A stretch of DNA of 64,000 nt. Source: Ctena decussata. Its lineage: Eukaryota; Mollusca; Bivalvia; Lucinida; Lucinidae. The stretch lies in assembly GCA_963989385.1 (NCBI GenBank), contig OZ022509.1:75476667-75540666 (forward strand), given 5' to 3'. The notes beneath the pieces are model-generated. The model had not been told where the DNA came from. It saw only the letters and a list, made by a program, of their open reading frames with translations, and did not search any database. This document shows positions 34,171 through 44,263 of this stretch, in pieces (position 1 is the first letter of the stretch; each line of letters begins with the position of its first letter). A program made the position numbers and the translations under genes.

Positions 34171-35018
34171 GAAATCCGCAGAACGCTATGTCGCACCTGT
34201 TTAACACCTTCACTTTATGAACTTAATAAAAGTGTCATTTTGAAACATATTTGGTCAAAATCCATTCAGTAGTTTACGAGATATTATCGTTTTCATGTTT
34301 TTCGCTATTTTTAATAACGGTGGATGGTTGCAATCTTGGATGGTCAATTTGAAAAAAATCATGAAACAGCTTCATGTAAGGATCATTTTGATATATATTT
34401 AATCTCAATTCCATTCAGGGGCTCTTGAGATATTGTCATTTTCATATTTTTCTATTTTTAGTAACGGTGGCTGGCGGCCATCTTGGATGTTTTCCATTCG
34501 CTTAAATTTCAAAGAACTCCATTTAAGAACCATTCTGACTAAATTTGACCTAAATCTGTTTAAGTTTTTTGAGATAATGGCATTTTTTTGCAAACTCGGA
34601 CTCGTAAACGGGAAGTAGGTCACTGTGACCTAATTCCGCTACAGATTTTTTTTCATTTTGATAATTTTTAAAACCAAGCCCTCATTAATGCTCCACGTAA
34701 AATTTCAGCCAAATATACCAAGTGGTTCTGGAGAAAAAAGTGATTTTATTGTTTTTTGCTATTTTTAGTAACAGCGGCCATCTTGGATTCTGGACCAAGC
34801 TGCATTTTGTCATTCAGAAGCCCTGCAGTCTGGTCAAGCAGCATTTGAAATTTGTGAATTATGGATGCAATGGTTTTAGAGAAAAAGTCATTTGAATGGA
34901 CATAAAATTTAGGGTTGACGTAAATGTAAACAGACGGACGAACATGTTGACGGACGGACAAACAGACGGACAGAAAAGTGGGCGCCTATATCGCACCTTG
35001 CTAAAGCAGGTGCGACAA
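34171..35018 (+). mobile_element. Element I: Helentron-like element
   Basis: The 5' end is GAAATCCGCAGAACGCTATG, then TCGCACCTG. The 3' end is an ACGGACGGAC-rich run followed by TCGCACCTTGCTAAAGCAGGTGCGACA, a hairpin. TGTCGCACCTG is inverted between the ends at different distances. The body shares CTATTTTTAGTAACGGTGG, GGCCATCTTGGAT and TAGGTCACTGTGACCTAATT with elements A and J. Confidence 0.68.
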
Positions 35019-35156
35019 AAAGGGGTTTCCCTTTTAATAAATGGTCTGTCTGCATCCTGACTAACAACAGGGGGCTATACAATGCCATCATACATGTTTG
35101 TCTTTATGTTTTTTTCAGGGCAGGGTGAAAACTGTCTGAGTATATGCTTATTATTT

Positions 35157-35790
35157 CTAAATATATTCAGAGACTCGATTGCCTGCGGCATAGAAAGCTA
35201 CTCTGTCCAGCGTCAAGATATAATCTTCAAGTTCGTCAGGTTTTTTGGCCAATTGCTGCTGGTTTTTAGTGGATAGAAAAGAATGGATCTGAGATTCTGG
35301 AACGATATATTTGGTATCATTATCATCTAATTTAATGTTCATAGTAATGTTTTTTTTGAGGGAAGCAACTTTTTGTTTCATGTTGCAGCCATTACATTTA
35401 ATGAGCAATTTTCCTTCCAGTGTTTCTGAAATATTCTTCAAGCATGATGCACAAAGTGTTGCCATCACAACTGACGCCATTTGTACGGAGCCTTCTATCT
35501 TAGTTCTAGTGTCTTCTTTTTCTGTTTCTATCACTGGGCCAATGTCCTCCATTTCTTTATAAGCAGTTTTTTTTACATTGTTACATATTTTCCGTCAAAT
35601 TCTTTGACTATCAAATTCTCAGATGGTATGAATGTCCCAAAATTATTTTTGGAATCTCATCTCCCCATACGGCCAATTTAATGCTGCCCGTCTGGTCCGC
35701 AATAATGCAATTGCTCAGTAGCAGTGATGCCCCCTTGACAGTTCTTGTAACTGGATTTTCTTTACTCAAGATTTTAACTTCAAGAGACAC
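35157..35790 (-). pseudogene. RPA-like OB-fold gene, last exon (decayed)
   Basis: On the minus strand a splice acceptor (TTTATATTTCAG) ends just before 35790. The exon then encodes VSLEVKILSKENPVTR and NCIIADQTGSIKLAVWGDEI, the signature of an RPA1-type single-stranded-DNA-binding OB fold. Two one-base shifts follow (near 35670 and 35590). The last 131 residues are open at 35157-35552, with CASC and CNGC pairs suggesting the zinc ribbon of the RPA C-terminal domain. Such RPA-like genes occur as host RPA relatives and as passengers in Helitrons and other transposons. The source here is undetermined. Confidence 0.65.
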
Positions 35791-36235
35791 CTGAAATATA
35801 AAGAATATGGAAAGTTATAGAGATTCTACTGTTATTCTCTAGAGGACTTAATTCACAGCTCAAAACTAGAACAGTTTTCTTTTTTTTACAGACATTATTA
35901 CAACATATGTGGATTTTGGTTTTAAATTTAAATTATCTTAAAACCAAAATTATCTTAGACCTGGGTTTTGGAAATATGATTGAAAATAAACATCAAAATT
36001 GATATATATTCTGAGGGTGAAACCAACCAATGCAAGCATATATTTTTCAGTTGAATACTGCATTGCTTTGGAGGATTGGTTGTATATAACAAGTAAAGCA
36101 AACACTGACCTTAGTTAATGAGGTAATTATTTTTCATATCCAACCATCACTAGACATTATTGCTTTGAGCATTTGCTACGCAGGTATGACAAAAAACATG
36201 CTGGTTATACCAATTTCCCTATTTGTGCTGTTGTC
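35791..36235. other. Intron-like interval
   Basis: AT-rich DNA between the last two RPA-like exons on the minus strand. A K-type 3'-end remnant may lie near 36170-36195. No other feature was seen. Confidence 0.35.
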
Positions 36236-36432
36236 AGAGCTCTGGATAAGAGGGAGTATTTGGTGATAAGAGTTAATTTTTGTTAATTCTGCATAAAAAC
36301 ATATGTTGTAACCACTGATTTGAACTGTCTCAACGAGATGGTTCAGATGAGTGGTCACAACATATGGTTTCGATGAGAAATAAGAAAAATTATCGTTAAT
36401 TATCATCAAATACTCCCTCTTCCTAGAGCTCT
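36236..36432. mobile_element. Isolated 197-bp palindromic repeat
   Basis: AGAGCTCTGGATAAGAGGGA at the left is matched inversely at the right (TCCCTCTTCCTAGAGCTCT), and the match continues through CATATGTTGT / ACAACATATG to a short loop, about 95 bp per arm. It is the same core as the units of the 26-32 kb array. It looks like a foldback MITE from which that array may have grown. It lies inside an RPA-like intron. Confidence 0.75.
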
Positions 36433-36682
36433 GTGTTGTGCGAGCCAGTCAACTATTATATATGTGCAAAAGTGGCTGTCGACCGACCGAATTTTGCATT
36501 ATTATCAGGTCTGTTGGCAATGACAACCATTAATAATATTATCGTTTACACTTATTGGTAATGTTTACAACAGAATTTTGGTTTATAGCTACTTTATAGA
36601 GTACTGCTCAGTCAACAGCACGAGTAGTTGAAATGGTATCACCTATGTGAAAATAAACAGTAGAATACAATGTTAAACTTAC

Positions 36683-36831
36683 ATTCTCCAGGAAAGAGGC
36701 AGTAAGTTTAACTTCTTCTATGGTGGTGACTTCCAGTTTTGGCGGGGGAATACATGTGAATGGGACTTCTGTGAAAAGTGTTGCTGTCTTGCTGTTGGCT
36801 TAGACATCAAAAGTAGATGGATTCTGGTAAT
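36683..36831 (-). pseudogene. RPA-like OB-fold gene, internal exon
   Basis: The minus strand shows an acceptor (TTTTTCTTATTTCAG) and a donor (GAGAAT|GTAAGT). The exon encodes TATLFTEVPFTCIPPPKL, then EVTTIEEVKLTASFLEN, and joins in phase to the VSLEVKI start of the next exon. An in-frame TAA early in the exon marks it as decayed. Confidence 0.55.
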
Positions 36832-36959
36832 CTGAAATAAGAAAAATGTAGCATGATAAGAACAAGTTACATGTGTCTGCATTATAAGCAGGTTATATAT
36901 CATGTTAATTATCGGGTTGGTCATGATCAGGTGTTTATAGAACCTTACACTAAGTCTCT

Positions 36960-37227
36960 TGGTGTGTGTGCTGGTTTTCATTATTAACCTAAAAGGAAGT
37001 TGGTCTGGAAGTGCGGATGATACAGAAATCAGCTGCTCCTGCCCAAAAGTCAATGGTCGTGGACCAACTGACAGATGGTTAATAAATCCCTTGTATTGCA
37101 CTATAGTTTTGGCATCTTCACTAATAATTACTGACAGTGCTGCTCCAGTTTTAAACATCAAAGCAGGCAGTTGGCATTTGATTAGAATCATGTAAAGACG
37201 GTTTGGTGGTTTTATGCATGTGGGCAA
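36960..37227 (-). pseudogene. Possible retroelement protease-like fragment
   Basis: Part of a 169-codon minus-strand open frame. The phrase LPALMFKTGAALSVIISEDA resembles the active-site loop region of retroelement aspartic proteases, with the catalytic Asp absent (FKTGA). The rest is not recognised. It might instead be part of the neighbouring decayed gene. Confidence 0.3.
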
Positions 37228-39117
37228 AGCTTTAAGACTATCATTCTAATATACACTTGTGACTGGACAATAATGAATTACATTATTAGGCAGAGCTAAA
37301 TACCCGTCACTGAAAACCCTAGTGTCTAATGGACGATTGTTGTTGTGTTACTGCGGCTATGCATTTGATCTGCTGAGGTGCGGAGGATATGTCCATATAA
37401 GAATTGAAATACATACACCCTAGTGTCAGTCATTCAGCTTGTTAAGGTTTTATTGAAGCAAAGTCAGTGCTGGAAACAACCAGTGGTGCGGTGGCCAAAT
37501 GTGCTTTAATTTTGTCTGGGGTTACCAAAAATCTTCAAATTACAAGCTTTTGTATGAGCTTCCATGGCCCAAAGGACCTGGTATGATAAGGCCCATATTT
37601 GGCCCCCAGAAAGCTCATTTTTCAAAAGTTCTATTTCGATAACTAAAATGCATTCATAGGGAAGTTCTAACCTAAAATGTAACAGCAAACACAAAATCAA
37701 CCAGTTCTTGCATTAAATATTTGTGTTTTTAATCTTGAACATACCCATACCCCCAGCGGATTCTGGCGAAATTTGTGAATTTGGTAGCCTTTGCGGCTTT
37801 CAAAATATATGAGCCCGGCCTCCAGCACATTTTATATTTTATATGCAGACATAATTTTGATATATTTACATGCCATGAAAATATTAAATGTGCTGGAGAC
37901 CGGGCTCTATGTTTATTTTTAACTTTTTCTTACCAAACTGGCAGCGTTTGGAACATTTTCTCGGTTTTCTAAACACAAAAACGCCCATATCTCCGCTCAT
38001 AGACAAAATAAACATATGTTGTGGGTATTCATTTTCTTAGTTAGAATACAAGGAATAATTTGGTATACATTTCATTTTGATGTGTTGGAATTTTTTGGTT
38101 AGCGTCTCTGGACTTGCAAACTTGAGTGGGTGGGGTACCTTGACAGGCCTTGTGCAGTGCACAAGTAATTAGCCGTGGTACCCAATATATAAGCATTTCA
38201 TCAAAAGCCTATTATCAAGAGCATTCAAAAGCTATTGTAAATGACTTGTTTCTTTAAAGGAACAATTGTTAAACTCAGTTATTCTTGCAATTTTCCTTCA
38301 TATTATTGAGCCAACATAGGCATGTCCGAAATCGTGTTTTTCTGAGAATTAACAAAAATGAAACATATTATTTCTGTTTGTTCCCATACGCACAAATGAT
38401 AAGCAATAGAAACCATGCAATTTTAAGAGAATTTGAATGGGGGCCAAAATGGCCCTTATCATACCAGGTCCTTTACCTGTTTGGCAATAATAAATGCATT
38501 GGATATTTAGCTAGTGGCTAATTTGGATCATAGAAAATTTGGCTCGCTAAACTTTTGAACCATTATATTAATCTTCGGAATGTCCAGCACTGGAAGTCTT
38601 TGGTGGTCAAAATTAGGCACTGTTAAGCAGTAGTCAAAATAGGTCATCTGTGAAAACTCAATACTTGAAATTTTGCAATTATAATTTTTTTTCTTTTTTT
38701 AATAAAATCTGAAGAATCAGGGGAGGATCCAGAAATTTTGGAAAGGGGGTTCAAATTAGCTGAGGGGTTTCGATTTGTGCAGTTTGAACAATTTTTTTTT
38801 GAAATTCCCCATAGGCTGAAGAGGGGGTTTGTTTGAACCCCATGAATCCCCGACTGAGAATCTTTTTATCCTAATGCAATTTGTATACTATGAAGAGTTT
38901 GATGCTAAAGAAATAATGCACCAGTCATTTGCAACCATGTCCCCCATGGGGCCGGGGATAGTGGGGGCATAGCGGGGCTTAAGTACTGTGTTTTTACCTA
39001 AGCGGTGTCCCGGCAGTGGTGTGGATATGCCGGGCTTTTGATTCCCGCCAAAACAGTGTCGAATGTAGTGGAGTGTTTTTAACGAAATTTACAGTGACAC
39101 ATTGTCAGAATATGGAT
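37228..39117. other. Intergenic with nested inverted repeats
   Basis: GGACCTGGTATGATAAGG-CC near 37578 is matched inversely near 38440-38473. Inside this pair, AGCCCGGCCTCCAGCACATTT (about 37810) pairs with AAATGTGCTGGAGACCGGGCT (about 37888). Together they suggest a decayed foldback element of about 0.9 kb. G-rich, Helitron-unrelated sequence lies near 38940-39050. No gene was seen. Confidence 0.5.
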
Positions 39118-39268
39118 TTTTAGCTCGCCTGTACGAATTAATGTACAGGAAGAGCTATTGCACTCCCCCAACGTTGGCTTTAGCAAAATGTTAAAATTTT
39201 ATGTTAAAGTTTTTTAGGTGATGGGCAAGGCGCTGTCAGGCGAGCTATCCTGTCCCCTCGACAGGTCT
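39118..39268 (-). mobile_element. Element O: 150-bp minimal Helentron-like element
   Basis: On the minus strand the 5' end is ACAAGACCTGTCGAGGGGACAGG, a hairpin, then ATAGCTCGCCTGAC. The 3' end is CCTGTACATTAATTCGTACAGG plus CGAGCTAA. TAGCTCGCCTG is inverted between the ends at different offsets. It contains almost nothing besides the two ends, so it shows the minimal architecture of the larger elements. Confidence 0.7.
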
Positions 39269-39483
39269 TGTTGTATTTACATGATCCCCTGGGGGCTGAG
39301 ACCTTGACTTGAAAGATTTTTCCACAGTGCAGGGCATATACCAGGGCTTTGCAGAGTGAAAAGTCAATATGCCTCCCTTCCGGCCCCAGGGGGGTTGTGT
39401 TATAAATGAATGGTGCATAATGTCTGTGTTTATCAAAACCCGTGAGCCCAGCATAGTATGGTACGAATAAAGTGATTACATAT

Positions 39484-39897
39484 GTGACGGTAGAAGGTCA
39501 CAGATATAAATAGATATGCAAATTACAAACTCGGTAGTTTGTGGTCGAGTAAATGTTGGGGTATATAAGCAAATAAACCGCCCTTGGTGGATGAGCATGC
39601 TTTCACTGACGGGGTTTGTTTGCAGGTCGGCCCACGTTACATTTGGTGGCAGCTGTGGGATAATGACAACTGCCAGATTGGAGTTGCCTTACCCATGTAA
39701 TTCCCAGGCCAAGTCTCGGGACGAGACTTCTCGGAGGGGAACGGTAGAAGGTCACAGATATAAATAGATATGCAAATTACAAACTCGGTAGTTTGTGGTC
39801 GAGTAAATGTTGGGGTATATAAGCAAATAAACCGCCCTTGGTGGACGAGCATGCTTTTCCACTGACGGGGTTTGTTTGCAGGTCGGCTTACGTTACA
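39484..39897 (+). mobile_element. Miniature LTR retrotransposon (TRIM-like)
   Basis: Two direct repeats (39484-39641 and 39741-39897, ~157 bp, nearly identical) each end in CGTTACA and contain TATATAAG followed by AATAAA. Directly after the left copy is TGGTGGCAGCTGTGGGA (39644-39660), which resembles a tRNA-Leu-type primer-binding site. Directly before the right copy is CGGAGGGGA (39732-39740), a polypurine tract. The ~100-bp interior is non-coding. Flanks may share CATAT (39479-39483, 39898-39902), though the site is AT-rich. It would need proteins from an autonomous LTR element. Confidence 0.75.
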
Positions 39898-40009
39898 CAT
39901 ATATATATAAAAAAAGAGAATAGAGTTTGAAAAATGCAGAATAAAATATTGTTTGGTACTAACTCAGGTCTTTCCTTATATTGACAAGTTTCAGTCCCGT
40001 TTTCTCTTT

Positions 40010-40201
40010 TTATATATTGCACATCATGTTTCTCTTTTCTGGAGAGAAGTATAGCAGCTTGTGATAATCAGTTTGGGTTTGAAACGTTGCTTCAAAATAT
40101 TTATTGTTTGAAGCACTGATTTTCACTGGTGACACATTGTGTATGTAGCCAATAACTGCAGATTCGTCCGAGACTTTAGGTTTCTTAGGGTTTGACGCCA
40201 T
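40010..40201 (-). pseudogene. RPA-like OB-fold gene, first exon
   Basis: The start context is CAACAATGGCG, a good Kozak sequence. The 63-residue frame has a Lys/Pro start (MASNPKKPKVS), then SAVIGYIHNVSPVKIS and YFEATFQTQTD, then YFSPEKR. This resembles the N-terminal OB fold of RPA-like proteins found in many invertebrate genomes. No donor site is obvious at the 3' end and a stop follows. Continuity with the exons at 36.8 and 35.8 kb is inferred from strand and order only. Confidence 0.55.
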
Positions 40202-41300
40202 TGTTGACTTTTACGCGGGAATAAAATAGACTGGTGTTGGTAAATGTTTATTTATTTGCAAATAACATAAAATATTTGAAAATGAATACATGAGAAGCGC
40301 CCATAAAAGGAAGAAAATAGTAAGAGCAAAACAAAAAACAAAAAAAATACATAATTATTATTTTGCTACACACAATCGGAAATCCTCGGGTCGTCCCGCT
40401 GATTTCCGGGATTAGCCGGGAAATTCCGCCTCGTTGTTGTTGTTGTTGGTATCTTCCTCCACTGTCTGGAGAACTTCACAAATGTGAATGTATTTTATAT
40501 GTTTATCTTATTCGTTTTATAATGCACCCCACCATTTAATAATAACTGACTATTAGTAAATTCGTATGTTGTTACATCAATACTGGTCCACTTCGACTCG
40601 AACTGTAGTAGCTACTATACAAGTTTAGCTTTTGAAAAAGTTTGAGAGGTTATCCCTTAGCAAATGAATCTATAGGATGCAAGTGGTAAAGTAAAAAAAT
40701 GGCAGCAATACAAGATAATTTTATTGTATTCTGGAATTTGTTGAAGTTGTAGGTAAGTGGCGAGTTTGACAGCTTTTTCTTTTTGTCTAGTGATTGCTTG
40801 TAACAGGTGAGCTTCAGTGCTATTAAGTTTTGTTATATGGCCTGTGCTGTTGAGTAATGGCTCTTCGTAAGAGGACTGTACTCTCTGGTAAGTGCTTGTA
40901 TTAGGTGAGATTCTTATATTAGGCTAGATGAAGTTTTCAGGATAAGTTTTACAGTTCATGTCTTGGAAATGTTGGAAGGGACCCTGCAGCTGGGTGCGCC
41001 AAACTATGGGAGCAAGTACCGGTAAATAGTGGAACCTGCATTTAGCGTTAATCAAGTAGAACTTGTTATTGATCTGCACTGTATAATGCTAACTAAACTT
41101 TCAGGTAACTGTTTGTATAAGGTGACATAAAGGGTTTTAAGATATAAGCTATAAAGATCATGCATTAGCGATGCTGGCGAGAACCCTGTAGCAGGGTGTG
41201 CCAAATGTAGAAGTACCGGGAGATAGTGGGACCTGTAGGAAACGGCGAAAGCAAACCAAAAGGAAACGGCGTACAATCGAGTACGAATTCCTATCTTAAT
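40202..41300. other. Upstream of the RPA-like exon; degenerate tandem duplication
   Basis: GACCCTGCAGCTGGGTGCGCC with AAGTACCGGTAAATAGTGG near 40980-41035 recurs in altered form near 41188-41235 (AACCCTGTAGCAGGGTGTGCC, AAGTACCGGGAGATAGTGG), a unit of about 200 bp. A (GTT)n run lies near 40432-40450. No gene was seen. Confidence 0.45.
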
Positions 41301-41301
41301 A

Positions 41302-41325
41302 TGGTTATCCCCGAGGGGATAACCA
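41302..41325. repeat. Perfect 11-bp hairpin
   Basis: TGGTTATCCCC, a GA loop, then GGGGATAACCA. It resembles the 3' hairpins of the Helentron-like elements, but no matching element body or second end was identified. Confidence 0.5.
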
Positions 41326-44263
41326 ATTAACTAAAGTTCCAATCAAAGTGCGATGGTAGCTACTAAAATGACGTCATGAACTTACTAAAGATCAACCGAG
41401 GTCTGGACCGCTGCTACTCTTTTTTTCACATTCTTTTAATCAACTAACACTTTCTCGCTTTATTTCCACCTTTTTTTTCTCACTGTTTTACTAATTTGCA
41501 TGGCGCACATCCAGTCCTGCACGTAATCCTCGCGAGGGGGTGTTGCAGTATCAATAGATAGATACTCTAGTTGTAAGATGGCGGCCGCTGAAGACTCGCG
41601 CGTTTTGTGTAAAACAAGTATTTGTTATCATTTAATCTATAAAATTACAGTTTTTAAAGACGATATGCATGGAAAAGGCACTGTAATGCACAGTATTTAT
41701 TTCCGTTTCCATGACAATCTACTATTATAGCAACTTTGGCGTTCGACTGGTAATGCGAGTGCGCATGCCCAACAATACTACTATGGTAGGAACTTTAGTT
41801 CGAGTCAAAAAGGGCCACTGTTGAAGCGGTCTGTGGAAACACCCCAAAGCACCCCCCCAAACACTTTCATACCTCCCCAAACCAGCCTTCCTGGATACAA
41901 ACTAGAACCCCACCCCCTCCCCCACCAAGACACCAACATTTCAGGTAGGTACTCTAGTTCGATTCGAAGTGGGCCATTGGGTCACTGCGGTCTCATTAAT
42001 GAGCGAGAAGAGTGCCAAGAAGCGTCAAAAAATGATCAAGTGTCGAGAAGCGTCAAGAAACGATAAAAAAAAAAGTCTGATGTTATTTTCGCCATTGCCA
42101 AATTTTATTAATAAACAAGCTTTGACATTAGACGGGCAAATGTATGATTATGTCCGTCGGATCCAGTTTTTTGTTTCAAAGTTTACTTGTTTCTATCTAT
42201 GGAAAGTGACAGTCAAGTGAAAGAACAGTGTTAAGTGATACTGGAGACTTGTAATCAAAACTGGTATTCAGATGGGAATAGAATTCTTTCCCATATGTTA
42301 ACTCGATGATACTGTGGAGATTTATTCAATAAAGGCTAATGTTAGCAGAGCCCTGAGTTTGTTGCCGCGAGGTAACTATGCTGCCCAGTGAAATTACAAA
42401 CTGTTAAAAAGATAATTTGGCGTTGTTACGTCATTGGTGTATGTGTGTATTTCAATTCTCATATTGACATTCCTCCTGCACCTCAGTGGAACAGTTGTAT
42501 GCTGCCTCGTATATGTATTTATAAAGATCAATAAGTTTCTAATAATGTACAAATCATGAAGACAATGTATATCATTACACAATTTTGGTCTTCGTCTTTC
42601 CAGATTTCGGTTAAGGATCATACTTTTGGAGAATGGGTCCTTAAAGTTCGGAATTTCAGAGAGTATTTCTTACTTCTTGTTTCTAAAGAAATGATCTTGA
42701 GACAAAATAAAGAGCCCAAACAGATCGGTGCCGTTAGATTAACATACCGATCTTAATTCTAAAAATTGGGACATCGAAACAGCTAAATTAAAAAACCAAA
42801 GTTTGTTCATTATTATTATCTGTTTCATTCTGCTGAATGCATCTGAAACATGCATACGAAAATGGAAAAAGTGTGTACTTCTATCAGACTGCTCTTATTC
42901 AGGAGCAGTCTGATGTGTATCTGTACTGTTTGCCTAGACGTATCTGACCCAATATTGAGAATTTTTTTCACGCACGTATTCTTGGATATAAAGTGCAGGT
43001 GGCCTGATATTTCGTTGAAAGACACCTCGACAGTTTTAAAAAAAGATTCCATTTAGAAGGAAAATTTTAGATAGTTAATCAAAATGTAATTGACATTTAA
43101 CAAAATGCTTGGCAGACACTGTACACCCTGATCAGACTCTCCTAGATATGGAATTTGATCAGGGAGTATACCAGTATCAGTGTCTAGTAATGGTCAACAC
43201 TTTGGTTTAGACAAGATACCCAATGCAATATGTACAGAAGAGTGAAAATAAAGTAAATGTATACTATTTCTGTGTCAGTTATTCCTGAAGTGGAAGATTT
43301 CAAATCTCTAGTAAGTGAACTAGGAAAGCCTTGAAACGAACTATGATTAGCAGAAGCCTACTTTCAATTTCAGAGGCTGGTGTATGTCTGGGACGGCCCT
43401 GGTTGTAACTGTTCTGTGTAAGCACCCTAATTTTTGTTTTGTTTCATATTGTGTTAGAAAATTTGTTATTCAAATTGATTTTTCATTACCTTGCTTATTT
43501 GCTTTCTATTACTAAGACACATAAAGATGTGTAGTGCTCTTTGTCACTTTCGTTTTGCTTTAAAATAAGGTTGAATTTTGTTACTTACCTATCTAGATTT
43601 CTGTTGATCCATTTCCACTGTGATCAATAATAGACTGCATATCTCCCATGTGGTTAGTAAATGACTATCATCTCCTTGGAATCAATCTTATATTGGTTGC
43701 TAGGCAACTGTCACAAACTATATCAAGCTCTTGCTGTTAAAACCAGTTGTAGTTAACAGTGAGTAAGTGAACTCGGGTTTAACGTCCCACCAACAACGAG
43801 GTCATATGGAGACGGGACCTCGACTCAGATCTGGTAAATAGGTAGGCTTTTGAAGAAACCCAGTCCAAATCCCGCAGTAGTGACATCACAATATCTGTTT
43901 CATGACATTATACATTCTCAAAAAGTAAGTGGTTTGACAGACTCAAGGAAAGATGTCTGCATTTCAGTGTTGACATCAATGTTGTTGAAAGAAATGTTCT
44001 GTAGTATTCTTCGTTTACATTTTGACCTTTCTGATAATATTCTTAGAAACACGCACACATATCAGCAATGTCTTTAAATATCCTTGTTTACATCAAAACG
44101 TTTCTGGTTTTAGGAAGTTTGGGATGTGCCAATGGGCTGATTGGGACTTAAATAGTCACTCGTAGCTATGTGTCCAAGTTCCATCAATGGATACAGCACA
44201 AAAGGAAAAATGAAAAAAAAAAAAAAAAGAGAAAAAAAACTTGAAAAAATAAATATTTTACTA
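41326..44263. other. Intergenic, unassigned
   Basis: Contains a C-rich stretch (41850-41930), a perfect 12-bp-stem hairpin at about 42888-42917 (ATCAGACTGCTC / GAGCAGTCTGAT), another at about 43124-43164 (CCCTGATCA / TGATCAGGG), and a reversed SINE-like tail GGGTTTAACGTCCCACC near 43777. One CRE palindrome occurs near 41369. Open frames of 65-83 codons are unrecognised. Confidence 0.4.
43762..43860 (-). mobile_element. SINE-like 3' tail, reversed
   Basis: On the minus strand it reads CATATGACCTCGTTGTTGG, then GGGACGTTAAACCCGAG and a run of CACTTACTCACT. The GACGTTAAACCC tail is shared with the other SINE-like repeats of the window. The head was not identified. Confidence 0.4.

Noticed and set aside
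36960..37195. Exon of the RPA-like gene
   Set aside because: The sequence has no OB-fold phrase and no convincing splice sites; the FKTGA phrase looks more like a retroelement protease, so it was listed separately at low confidence.
41329..41801. DNA transposon with AACTAAAGTTCC inverted ends
   Set aside because: Only 12 bp match, with no duplication, no internal structure and no second copy in the window.
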